Numbered from the stretch's first letter, positions 8,167 to 14,133 are shown. The stretch is 14,457 nucleotides of DNA from Oscillospiraceae bacterium (GCA_031280855.1 JAITGH010000205.1:1-14457), one strand, 5' to 3'. Program-made: numbers and translations. The notes: generated by a model not told the origin, from the sequence alone.

Positions 8167-9348
8167 TTGGATTACTTTACAGAGTCGTTATCGAAGCATC
8201 GCGAGTGGGGCGGCAAGCTGGAGACTGTCCCCAAGATGGCGATTGCAAGCCGAGAGGATCTCTCGCTGGCGTACACTCCGGGAGTAGCGTCGGCATGTCT
8301 CGCGATTCGCGATACTCCGTCGGAGAGCTTCGCGCTGACGTCGCGTAAGAACACGGTCGCGGTAGTGACGGACGGCACGGCGGTGCTGGGATTGGGCGAC
8401 ATCGGACCGGAGGCCGCGATGCCGGTCATGGAGGGCAAATGCGCGCTGTTCAAGGCATTCGGCGGCGTGGACGCGGTTCCGCTGTGCATCCGCAGTAAGG
8501 ACGTCGACACGATCGTGGAGACGGTCGCGCTGCTTGCCGGGTCGTTCGGCGGGATCAACTTGGAGGACATCTCCGCGCCGCGCTGCTTCGATATCGAGGA
8601 TAAGCTGAAGTCACGGCTTGACATACCCGTGTTCCACGATGACCAGCACGGCACAGCGATAGTGGTGCTTGCGGCATTGACGAACGCGCTTAAGCTGACA
8701 GGTCGAGAGCTTCGCGATTGCCGAGCGGTGATCTCCGGAGCGGGCGCGGCGGGCACCGCGACTGCGAAGCTTTTGAAAGCGTGCGGACTGGACGATATCG
8801 TGATGGTCGCCAGCCGCGGGATCATTCACCCGGCGGAGTATTGGCTTACCGCACCTCAGCGCGAGATGGCGGGCTGGACGAACCAAGGGCGCGAACGCGG
8901 GAGCCTTGCGGACGCGGTGCGAGGTCGCGACGTATTCATTGGTGTATCCGCGCCGGGCATCTTGACGCAAGATATGGTGCGAACGATGGCGGGAGGCTCG
9001 ATTATCTTCGCGATGGCGAACCCGGTGCCGGAGATCATGCCGGACGCCGCTAAAGCCGCCGGAGCGGCGATCGTCGGAACCGGACGCAGCGACTTCCCGA
9101 ACCAGATCAACAATGTGCTCGCGTTCCCCGGTATCTTTCGCGGAGCGCTGGACGCGAGAGCGGCTCAGATTACCGAGGAGATGAAGCTTGCGGCAGCGTC
9201 GGCGATTGCGGACTTCGCGAGCGAGTTCGGCGAGGTAAGCTCGGAGCGCCTATTGCCGGAGGCGTTCGACCCCGGATTGGGCGACGCCGTCGCTCGGCGC
9301 GTTCAATCGGCGTGCCGCAAGCCAGCGGCGGCGTTCCAAGACGGCTGA
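8167..9348 (+). CDS. Malic enzyme (oxaloacetate-decarboxylating, NAD(P)-dependent), short form
   Basis: The enzyme oxidatively decarboxylates malate to pyruvate. At 393 residues it is the short bacterial form without the phosphotransacetylase domain of E. coli MaeB. Key residues are visible: the catalytic tyrosine in YTPGVA (Tyr36), the lysine in MEGKCALFK (Lys91), metal ligands Glu133-Asp134 in NLEDISAP and Asp159 in FHDDQHGT, and the nucleotide loop GAGAAG at 191-196. Translation starts at TTG (8167), fixed by the ribosome binding site AGGAGGT at 8154-8160 with a 6-nt gap and by homology at the second residue onward. It follows proA by 11 nt and appears to be the last gene of the operon. 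Cofactor preference (NAD or NADP) cannot be decided by eye. Confidence 0.96.
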   Translation: MDYFTESLSKHREWGGKLETVPKMAIASREDLSLAYTPGVASACLAIRDTPSESFALTSRKNTVAVVTDGTAVLGLGDIGPEAAMPVMEGKCALFKAFGGVDAVPLCIRSKDVDTIVETVALLAGSFGGINLEDISAPRCFDIEDKLKSRLDIPVFHDDQHGTAIVVLAALTNALKLTGRELRDCRAVISGAGAAGTATAKLLKACGLDDIVMVASRGIIHPAEYWLTAPQREMAGWTNQGRERGSLADAVRGRDVFIGVSAPGILTQDMVRTMAGGSIIFAMANPVPEIMPDAAKAAGAAIVGTGRSDFPNQINNVLAFPGIFRGALDARAAQITEEMKLAAASAIADFASEFGEVSSERLLPEAFDPGLGDAVARRVQSACRKPAAAFQDG

Positions 9349-9372
9349 GTTCCTCCTCCCTCATCTATTGCT

Positions 9373-9401
9373 ATTATACCACAAAACGGTGCGAATGTCA
9401 A
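9373..9401 (-). promoter_or_regulatory. Leftward promoter in the left arm of the inverted repeat
   Basis: Read on the - strand, TTGACA (9396-9401) and TATAAT (9373-9378) are both perfect consensus and 17 bp apart, with TG at the extended -10 position. Transcription would begin near 9366 and run antisense into the 3' end of the malic enzyme gene. No leftward gene is served by it. Confidence 0.7.
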
Positions 9402-9457
9402 GTCCTTTTTTGCATTGGAGCCTCCCAAATTTTGGTGTGCTCGAGCGAAGAAAAAGC

Positions 9458-9486
9458 TTGACATTCGCACCGTTTTGTGGTATAAT
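9458..9486 (+). promoter_or_regulatory. Rightward consensus promoter in the right arm of the inverted repeat
   Basis: TTGACA (9458-9463), a 17-bp spacer and TATAAT (9481-9486) form a perfect sigma-A-type promoter with extended -10 TGG. Transcription would start near 9493 and enter the GC-rich stem-loop region, then the antisense strand of modB. There is no + strand gene behind it, so its product, if any, would be a non-coding or antisense RNA. Confidence 0.75.
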
Positions 9487-9495
9487 AGCGGCAGT
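9475..9495 (+). repeat. 21-bp direct repeat, copy 1 (-10 region of the rightward promoter)
   Basis: The segment covers the spacer end, TATAAT and AGCGGCAGT, and is identical to 9598-9618. The two copies are 123 bp apart and enclose a structured GC-rich stretch. Confidence 0.9.
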
Positions 9496-9530
9496 GGTTA
9501 GAACATGCGGGCAGAGACTTCCGCGCCGCA

Positions 9531-9597
9531 CGAATCACCGACCGCCATCAGGGCGGGTGATGATTCGCCCCGCCCGGCGGCGGGCAAGTGCTTGCCC
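9531..9597 (+). other. Run of three GC-rich stem-loops between the two promoter copies
   Basis: The first is CGAATCA (9531-9537) with TGATTCG (9561-9567), and inside it CCGCC (9542-9546) with GGCGG (9552-9556). The second is CCCGCC (9569-9574) with GGCGGG (9579-9584) over a CGGC loop. The third is GGGCAAG (9582-9588) with CTTGCCC (9591-9597). Alternative pairings also exist, such as GGGCGGG (9551-9557) with CCCGCCC (9569-9575). No U-tract follows, so it is not a standard terminator. It could be a small structured RNA or an interspersed REP-like repeat. Confidence 0.6.
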
Positions 9598-9618
9598 TTG
9601 TGGTATAATAGCGGCAGT
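9598..9618 (+). repeat. 21-bp direct repeat, copy 2, an extended -10 promoter-like sequence
   Basis: This copy repeats 9475-9495 exactly, including TGG-TATAAT (TATAAT at 9604-9609). No TTGACA lies 17 bp upstream (the bases there are CGGGCA), so it could work only as an extended -10 promoter. It abuts the 3' end of modB (stop at 9624-9626) and points into it antisense. Confidence 0.85.
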
Positions 9619-9623
9619 TAGGG

Positions 9624-10286
9624 CTATCGCTCAACGCTGCGAGACTCGAACCGGTTGATCAGCGTAAGCGATACAAACGAGATCGCGGTGATCACGGCGA
9701 CCCAGATGTACGCGGTCTCGCGCTCGTTCGCTTGAACCGCAGAGTAGATCGCGAGGCTCATCGTCTGAGTGCGGCCCGGAATGTTCCCGGCAAGCATCGC
9801 AGTCGCGCCGAACTCTCCAAGTGCGCGAGCGAAGGTCAGCACGGTGCCGGACAATATGCCCGGGCGGCACGTTGGAACCACAATCTGCCAGAATATGCGC
9901 GTCTCACCGGCTCCGCAGACTCTCGCGGCGGCGATCAAGTCTCGATCCATCGACTCGAACGCACCGCGTGACGTGCGGTACATCATCGGGAACGCGACGA
10001 CCGTCGCGGCAATCATTGCTCCGCGAATGTGGAAGACGATCGGGAAGTCAAGCTCCGCAAGCCACTTCCCAAACGCGCCGCTCCGCCCGAACAGCATTAG
10101 CATGAAGAACCCGATGACGGTAGGCGGCAATACCAGCGGTAACGTCAGCAATCCGTCCAGCAACGCCTTCGTACGGCGTAGCTTAACCGCGTTCCACGCG
10201 GCGAATAGCCCAAGCGCGAACGCGAACGCAGTCGCGCATACCGCGACCTCCAGCGAGATTAGTATCGGCGACCAATATTGCGGCAT
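9624..10286 (-). CDS. modB: Molybdate ABC transporter permease
   Basis: ModB forms the membrane channel of the molybdate (or tungstate) importer. The 220-residue protein has about five membrane segments and the family signatures: LPLVLPPTVIGF at 49-60, the EAA-type loop that docks the ATPase (AARVCGAGETRIFWQIVVP at 120-138, with the conserved Gly125), and RALGEFGATAMLAGNIPGRT at 154-173. The start is supported by GGGAGG at 10293-10298, 6 nt before the ATG. modA lies 63 nt upstream on the same strand. The usual next gene, the ATPase modC, is absent: the gene ends 5 nt from the promoter-repeat region and the malic enzyme gene beyond is convergent. The ATPase must be encoded elsewhere or be shared with another transporter. 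Confidence 0.96.
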   Translation of the reverse strand: MPQYWSPILISLEVAVCATAFAFALGLFAAWNAVKLRRTKALLDGLLTLPLVLPPTVIGFFMLMLFGRSGAFGKWLAELDFPIVFHIRGAMIAATVVAFPMMYRTSRGAFESMDRDLIAAARVCGAGETRIFWQIVVPTCRPGILSGTVLTFARALGEFGATAMLAGNIPGRTQTMSLAIYSAVQANERETAYIWVAVITAISFVSLTLINRFESRSVER

Positions 10287-10312
10287 GACTCGCCTCCCTC
10301 TAACCCGAGCGA

Positions 10313-10335
10313 GGGCGCGCCGCAGCGACGCGCCC
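10313..10335 (-). other. GC-rich stem-loop between modA and modB
   Basis: GGGCGCG (10313-10319) pairs with CGCGCCC (10329-10335) across a 9-nt loop. It lies after the modA stop and before the modB ribosome binding site. No U-tract follows on either strand. It may tune relative expression or protect the modA message, as binding proteins are usually needed in excess over permease. Confidence 0.5.
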
Positions 10336-10349
10336 CGCGGTCTGTTGAA

Positions 10350-11534
10350 CTATGCGATGGTGAAGCCTGCGGCAGTGAAGATCGACCTCACGGAGTCGGA
10401 GCCAAGGAACGCGAGGAACGCCCGCGCCGTGTCCGGGCTCTTGCACTCGCTTAGCACCGCGCCGGGATAGACGATCGGCGCGTGACTGCCGTCAGGAGCC
10501 GTCGCGATAATCTCGACTTTGTCGCCGCTCGCCAGTGCGTCAGTCGCGTAGACGAATCCGACGTCCGCCTCGCCGCTTTCAACGTATGCGCGAACCTTGC
10601 CGACGTCGGACCCAAGCGTCAGCGTCAGCGCGTTAAGCTCTGCGGTCAACCCGAGGTGCTCGTAAACCTCGCGTGCGCGGTCGCCCGCCGGAACGGACTT
10701 CGCCTCGCCAATCGCGACAATGCCGCTCTTGCCGACTTTCGTCACTACGTCCTCAAAGGACGTTATCCCTTTCGGATTGCCCTTCGGGACGATAAGGACG
10801 AGTGTATTCTTAAGTAAGTCGGTGCGGGAGTCCGTGATGATCAAGTCGTCGACCTTGTTCATGTTCGCCTCGTCAGCGGAGAAGAACATATCGCCGCCGC
10901 CCTCGCGGATCTGCGTTGCGAGAGCGCCCGAGCCGCCGAAGTTCGTCTCAATCTTGACGTTAGGGTACAACGCGGTGAACTCGGCAATCGACTTCTCGAA
11001 CGTCGCCTTGAGGCTTGCAGCGGCGTGAATCAGCAAAGCCGCGTTCTCGTCGGGAATGGTCAGCAGATCCGCAGTCGAGGTCGCTGAGTTGAACGTAGCG
11101 TAGGCTCCGACGTTTGCGAAGTCGCGCAGTCTGAAATAGTTCGAGCCGTCAATCTTGTAGACGGTGAACCCTACGGCGGCTCCGTCGATCGTGACGACAT
11201 CGGTCGAGGCTTCGAACGCCTTGTACGCCAGGGGTTTCGCGGTGCTTTCGGTACCGTTCGGCACGTAGGGCGAACCCGTGGTGATCGCAACGGTACCGCT
11301 CGCATACTCGATGGAGAACTCGGCGGTCGAGCCCTTCAGCAACAGCGCGACGTCGCGAATCTTAAGGTAGTTCTCCCCATTGATAGTGTACGCGGCGAAC
11401 ACGTCGGCGGCTTCGCCGTTGACCTTAAGGGAGTGCGAGCTTACGCTGACGCTCTCACCCGCTGCGAATGAGGGGATCGCGGCACTCAGCAGCAGCACGA
11501 GTGCCATAGAAAGCGCGAGTAGTTTCTTGCGCAT
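10350..11534 (-). CDS. modA: Molybdate-binding protein ModA with an N-terminal stalk domain (copper amine oxidase N-terminal-like)
   Basis: The 394-residue protein starts with a Sec signal peptide (MRKKLLALS, hydrophobic core to about 20, cleavage likely after PSFA at 24). Residues about 28-160 form a stalk domain with two similar halves, INGENYLKIRDVA at 51-63 and IDGSNYFRLRDFA at 128-140. The molybdate-binding domain follows from 167: LIHAAASLK, FGGSGALATQI, MFFSADEANM, IGEAKSVPAGD and FVYATDAL. The first codon is set at 11534 by AGGAGG at 11544-11549 and the signal peptide; the open frame runs 15 codons further upstream without such support. There is no lipobox cysteine, so the stalk domain may replace the lipid anchor by holding the protein at the envelope. 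ModA delivers molybdate to ModB. Confidence 0.94.
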   Translation of the reverse strand: MRKKLLALSMALVLLLSAAIPSFAAGESVSVSSHSLKVNGEAADVFAAYTINGENYLKIRDVALLLKGSTAEFSIEYASGTVAITTGSPYVPNGTESTAKPLAYKAFEASTDVVTIDGAAVGFTVYKIDGSNYFRLRDFANVGAYATFNSATSTADLLTIPDENAALLIHAAASLKATFEKSIAEFTALYPNVKIETNFGGSGALATQIREGGGDMFFSADEANMNKVDDLIITDSRTDLLKNTLVLIVPKGNPKGITSFEDVVTKVGKSGIVAIGEAKSVPAGDRAREVYEHLGLTAELNALTLTLGSDVGKVRAYVESGEADVGFVYATDALASGDKVEIIATAPDGSHAPIVYPGAVLSECKSPDTARAFLAFLGSDSVRSIFTAAGFTIA

Positions 11535-11647
11535 GGTTGGGATCCTCCTGAAAGTAATGAATGTAGTTAGAACGTGCAAGTGGTATTGCCGTGCGAATCG
11601 CTGTGCGCGATAACTCGCTTCGAGTGGTTTCCTCGCAACACTTGCCT

Positions 11648-11676
11648 ATAATAGCATATCTCGACATGCTTGTCAA
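11648..11676 (-). promoter_or_regulatory. Promoter of modAB
   Basis: On the - strand TTGACA (11671-11676) and TATTAT (11648-11653) are spaced by 17 bp. Transcription from about 11641 gives a 107-nt leader with two small adjacent stem-loops: ACTCG with CGAGT (11613-11625) and ATCGC with GCGAT (11597-11611). The leader could carry molybdenum-responsive control, but no ModE-type operator or Moco riboswitch could be recognised. Confidence 0.75.
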
Positions 11677-11703
11677 GCACTTTTTATGCGGTGTACTATA
11701 TCC

Positions 11704-11717
11704 CCGTTTACCGCGGC
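11704..11717 (+). repeat. 14-bp direct repeat flanking the restriction-modification module, left copy
   Basis: CCGTTTACCGCGGC occurs here and again at 13760-13773. The two copies bracket the restriction-modification operon and its promoter; sequences outside the 14 bp do not match. Confidence 0.75.
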
Positions 11718-11757
11718 CGCAATCAACTGCCTGCTCAAGACTGCCGGCTTCACGCAG

Positions 11758-11781
11758 TCGTCAAGCGTTACCGCTTGACGA
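11758..11781 (-). terminator. Stem-loop after the methyltransferase gene, possible terminator
   Basis: TCGTCAAGCG (11758-11767) pairs perfectly with CGCTTGACGA (11772-11781) over a TTAC loop. It begins 12 nt beyond the methyltransferase stop codon on the - strand. It lacks a U-tract, so it may slow or terminate only partly; read-through would reach modA. Confidence 0.5.
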
Positions 11782-11793
11782 GCTTAATCGCCA

Positions 11794-12804
11794 TCAACTC
11801 TTCAAAGTACTTGTTATCGACAATGTATTCGCAAGCGTGTCGCGCACAGCCCCGGCAATTTCGCGGGCGAGGTTTACCGGAACGGCGTTTCCCACCATCT
11901 TATACCCGTTGGCGATGTCCGTATAATAGAACGTAAACGCATCAGGGAAAGTTTGTATACGAGCGCACTCACGCACGGTCAAGCGACGATACAAGTGCTC
12001 ATAACCAGGCGCGAATACTCGCTTATTTTGCTCTACGAAAAGCATTTTAGGAGCTTGCGGATGTAATGGAGCGTGCCGTCCTCCCGCTTGAATAGTAAAC
12101 GATTGCTCGTCCCATGTACGGACGCGATTTCGCGACATAAATATAGTTGAAAATCCACCTATCATGTACTCGTGATTGCTTAGGCGGCAGTTTCCTGTGT
12201 TCGCCTTGTTTTTCTCCAATGCAGGCACAGCGGTGTCCTGCAAATCTCCGATTATATCTCGCAACGTCATCTTGAAATTACACGGTTTAGGGAACTTGAA
12301 CTGCACCTTCAAATCGTGCCGGAATCCAACATAGAACACGCGCTTGCGGTCTTGCGGTACACCGTAATCAGCGGCGTTCAGAAGCTGAATGAATACATCA
12401 TACCCGGCGTTTTCAAACTTCGTGATTATCCCGCGAACCGCTTCTCGATGTATGTCGGCAAGCATTCCCGACACGTTTTCGGCTACGAAAAACTTAGGCT
12501 GCTTATCGTTCAGTATGCGTATATACTCATAGAACAACTGACCGCGCAGGTCGTCGATCCCTCGCAACGCACCCGCTTCGCTCCAACTCTGGCACGGAGG
12601 TCCGCCGATAATTCCATCGCAGCCCGGAATCTCGTCCGACTGTATCCGGCGAATATCGCGCCTGTCAAGCGGCGCGGCATGATTTTTTTCGTACGTTTCC
12701 CAGATTGAGTTATCGTACTCATTCGCCCAAATGATATTGAACCCGGCTTTCTCAAAGCCCAAATCCATACCACCCGCTCCCGCGAAAAGACTGACTACAT
12801 TCAT
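11794..12804 (-). CDS. Type II DNA cytosine-C5 methyltransferase, M.HaeIII-like (predicted GGCC)
   Basis: The 336-residue protein carries the ten ordered motifs of m5C methyltransferases: the AdoMet-binding [12 protein letters not shown] near the start, the catalytic [12 protein letters not shown] with Cys71, AENV at 108-111, [11 protein letters not shown], and the C-terminal [12 protein letters not shown]. The variable target-recognition part contains [20 protein letters not shown] and LHPQAPKM, which closely resemble M.HaeIII as remembered, including its catalytic Cys71, so the target is predicted to be GGCC. The start is fixed by AGGAGGT at 12811-12817, inside the end of the endonuclease gene, with a 4-nt gap between genes. 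It protects host DNA against the partner nuclease. Base composition is visibly more AT-rich than the flanking genes, consistent with acquisition. Confidence 0.95.
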   Translation of the reverse strand: MNVVSLFAGAGGMDLGFEKAGFNIIWANEYDNSIWETYEKNHAAPLDRRDIRRIQSDEIPGCDGIIGGPPCQSWSEAGALRGIDDLRGQLFYEYIRILNDKQPKFFVAENVSGMLADIHREAVRGIITKFENAGYDVFIQLLNAADYGVPQDRKRVFYVGFRHDLKVQFKFPKPCNFKMTLRDIIGDLQDTAVPALEKNKANTGNCRLSNHEYMIGGFSTIFMSRNRVRTWDEQSFTIQAGGRHAPLHPQAPKMLFVEQNKRVFAPGYEHLYRRLTVRECARIQTFPDAFTFYYTDIANGYKMVGNAVPVNLAREIAGAVRDTLANTLSITSTLKS

Positions 12805-12808
12805 CGCC

Positions 12809-13567
12809 TTACCTCCTGAAGGTTATCAGCTTTGCTGACTTAAGTTGTGACGGATTATCGGGCGTTTTGATGCTTACATCGCGTATTGACAGCCCACTAT
12901 TACTCCCGGCAAGCGCAAGCAGGCTATCACGCTCCGGTTGGGGAAACGTGCTGAATTTATCAAAGTTGATAACCGCCATCATCTCAAAATCCGTATCTGC
13001 TTGCGGAGTATAGACATAGGAAAACGCCTTCGCCGGATTTTCAATGCCCCACATCCCGCGCATGCGAAGGTAGGTTATGCCAAGAGGGTCAACGCGATTC
13101 ACACGACCGCGTTCCTTAGTGTCAGCGAACTCGACATCGGGTATGGTATGAACGCCGTCACGAATGGTCGTACGAATACGCTCATAAATTCCCGCACTTG
13201 CGGCGTAATCTGCTCCGTAGACGAGATACAATTTGCGTAAATGGTTATCATTTACAACTCCCACGGCAAATATCAAGTCCTTCTCCGTCCAGCTTTCGCA
13301 ACTACGACAAGCCGCAGTAATCATCGGACTGGTTGAGAACAGTTTCGCTTTCGGATATGAGCTATTAAGCGCAAGCGAAGACCCTGCATTCTCAATCTTT
13401 TTGACCTCAATAGCATCGCTACCACGCAAAATTATGTCGGGCGGATTATTCTGATTCCCGAGGTATGAGAATACCTCATTGAACCGCTTTAGGCGGGTAT
13501 CACCGTTCTGTTCGCTAACCGTTCCCGCAAAAACGTCTTTGACGTATTCTTCCAAAGCGTCTCCCAT
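12809..13567 (-). CDS. NgoPII-family type II restriction endonuclease (GGCC), main frame, 5' end frameshifted
   Basis: The open frame from the ATG at 13567 gives 252 residues. It resembles R.NgoPII, which cuts GGCC and is about 278 residues long (from memory): [10 protein letters not shown] at the start, [22 protein letters not shown], and [25 protein letters not shown]. Asp44, Glu54 and Lys56 form the PD-(D/E)xK catalytic core. The ATG at 13567 has no ribosome binding site. The family-like sequence continues upstream in the same frame (SSHNRVNN) back to a stop at 13607-13609, while the expected N-terminus lies in another frame (13576-13662). A one-base loss, a sequencing error, or reinitiation from the upstream frame, whose TAA lies 5 nt before this ATG, could each explain it. 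The methyltransferase follows after 4 nt. Confidence 0.88.
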   Translation of the reverse strand: MGDALEEYVKDVFAGTVSEQNGDTRLKRFNEVFSYLGNQNNPPDIILRGSDAIEVKKIENAGSSLALNSSYPKAKLFSTSPMITAACRSCESWTEKDLIFAVGVVNDNHLRKLYLVYGADYAASAGIYERIRTTIRDGVHTIPDVEFADTKERGRVNRVDPLGITYLRMRGMWGIENPAKAFSYVYTPQADTDFEMMAVINFDKFSTFPQPERDSLLALAGSNSGLSIRDVSIKTPDNPSQLKSAKLITFRR

Positions 13568-13572
13568 ATTGT

Positions 13573-13662
13573 TTACGCGGTTGTGGCTAGATAATGCTCG
13601 CTCAGCTTATGTATTGGTTCGGTGACAATGTTAGAAATTGCAGTTAGCAATGAAACTTGCAT
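13573..13662 (-). pseudogene. Displaced 5' end of the endonuclease gene (29-codon frame)
   Basis: On the - strand AAAGGAGAG (13671-13679) is followed by an ATG at 13662 opening 29 codons (MQVSLLTAISNIVTEPIHKL and onward) to TAA at 13573-13575. This matches the short helical N-terminus expected of NgoPII-like enzymes, but it is in a different frame from the body of the gene. Joining the frames anywhere in 13576-13606 by a -1 shift would give a protein of about 284 residues. As it stands the segment may act as a leader frame, with the stop close enough to the ATG at 13567 for reinitiation. Confidence 0.65.
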
Positions 13663-13708
13663 CAGTCATTCTCTCCTTTATCGGGGTTCACGACGATAAT
13701 CCATCCTT

Positions 13709-13737
13709 AGCATACCACAACTCACGCCACATGTCAA
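13709..13737 (-). promoter_or_regulatory. Promoter of the restriction-modification operon
   Basis: On the - strand the elements are TTGACA (13732-13737), a 17-bp spacer ending in TGG, and TATGCT (13709-13714). The expected start near 13702 leaves a leader of about 40 nt before the ATG at 13662. No controller-protein gene lies nearby, so the promoter is probably constitutive. Confidence 0.75.
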
Positions 13738-13759
13738 CCTGCGATTTGGGATGAGCTTT

Positions 13760-13773
13760 CCGTTTACCGCGGC
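13760..13773 (+). repeat. 14-bp direct repeat flanking the restriction-modification module, right copy
   Basis: This is identical to 11704-11717 and in the same orientation. It lies just upstream of the -35 box of the restriction-modification promoter, about 2.06 kb from the left copy. Confidence 0.75.
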
Positions 13774-13845
13774 ATATAGCACCGTCTCAACACCGAGCAT
13801 TCCGATAAGTTTGATAATTATTACACTTCGTTCACGAAAAAGCAA

Positions 13846-13874
13846 TTGCATTCCGGACGAAAACATGCTATAAT
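13846..13874 (+). promoter_or_regulatory. Promoter upstream of the HMA-domain gene
   Basis: TTGCAT (13846-13851), a 17-bp spacer and TATAAT (13869-13874) with extended -10 TGC form a strong promoter. Just past the expected start lie a hairpin, CGTCA with TGACG (13881-13895), and the overlapping palindrome ACGTATACGT (13893-13902), either of which could be an operator. The transcript would have a leader of about 250 nt before the ATG at 14134. Confidence 0.7.
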
Positions 13875-14133
13875 GGCAACCGTCAGTAGGTGACGTATAC
13901 GTGCTCATCTTAATTGCCGCTGCTGCAATCGACCCCTCGATTCACGGTATTGTCAGAAATTTGTTGTAGTACGAGGATAACGACCGCCGCCGATTTTTCA
14001 CAGCCTCAATTCAGTAACGGTGGGGCATGGATAAAATACGGCAAGGGAGGCAGACGAAGTAATACACAAATTTATGACATTACCCGATTCACGGCAAAGC
14101 GCGCACTCTACAAAGTGGGAGGATTCGCCAAAC
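13875..14133 (+). other. Long leader region before the HMA-domain gene, no confirmed gene
   Basis: The whole stretch from 13663 to 14133 is without a confirmed gene: it holds the two divergent promoters and this leader. Within the leader, AGGTGA (13888-13893) precedes a GTG at 13901 that opens a 22-codon frame to TAG at 13967-13969, beginning LILIAAAAIDPSIHG and possibly a leader peptide. A second tiny frame starts at the ATG of GGGGCATGG near 14024. A 91-codon frame (13914-14189) is open but starts without a ribosome binding site and overlaps the HMA coding frame. No known riboswitch was recognised. Confidence 0.4.

Larger units (their letters stand above)
9370..9489. repeat. Perfect 33-bp inverted repeat with a 54-nt centre, each arm holding a consensus promoter
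   Basis: The arm at 9370-9402 is the exact reverse complement of 9457-9489. The pairing continues inward after a 2-nt bulge (CTTTTT at 9405-9410 with AAAAAG at 9452-9457 region). The 54-nt centre contains the palindrome GCTCGAGC at 9439-9446. There is no target-site duplication at the outer edges and no ORF inside. It lies between the 3' ends of two convergent transcription units, and it would fold into a very stable hairpin if transcribed, possibly acting as a boundary. Confidence 0.9.

Noticed and set aside
9370..9489. Phase-variable invertible promoter
   Set aside because: In invertible switches the promoter lies between the inverted repeats. Here the promoters are in the arms themselves, the 54-nt centre has none, and no recombinase gene is nearby. 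Inversion would change nothing functional.
9769..10470. A 233-codon + strand frame across modB and the modA 3' end
   Set aside because: It is antisense to two well-supported genes and crosses their intergenic hairpin. The protein has no recognisable domain. Transcripts from the repeat-region promoters might cover it, but there is no ribosome binding site evidence.
11535..11579. Upstream ATG extending ModA by 15 residues
   Set aside because: The extension would bury the signal peptide, and AGGAGG lies inside it at the right distance from the ATG at 11534.
13575..13868. Controller (C) protein gene of the restriction-modification system
   Set aside because: No helix-turn-helix-type small ORF is present upstream of or overlapping the endonuclease gene, and no obvious C-box repeats precede it.
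13678..13908. A 76-codon - strand frame over the divergent promoter region
   Set aside because: It spans both promoters, has no ribosome binding site and shows no recognisable protein features.
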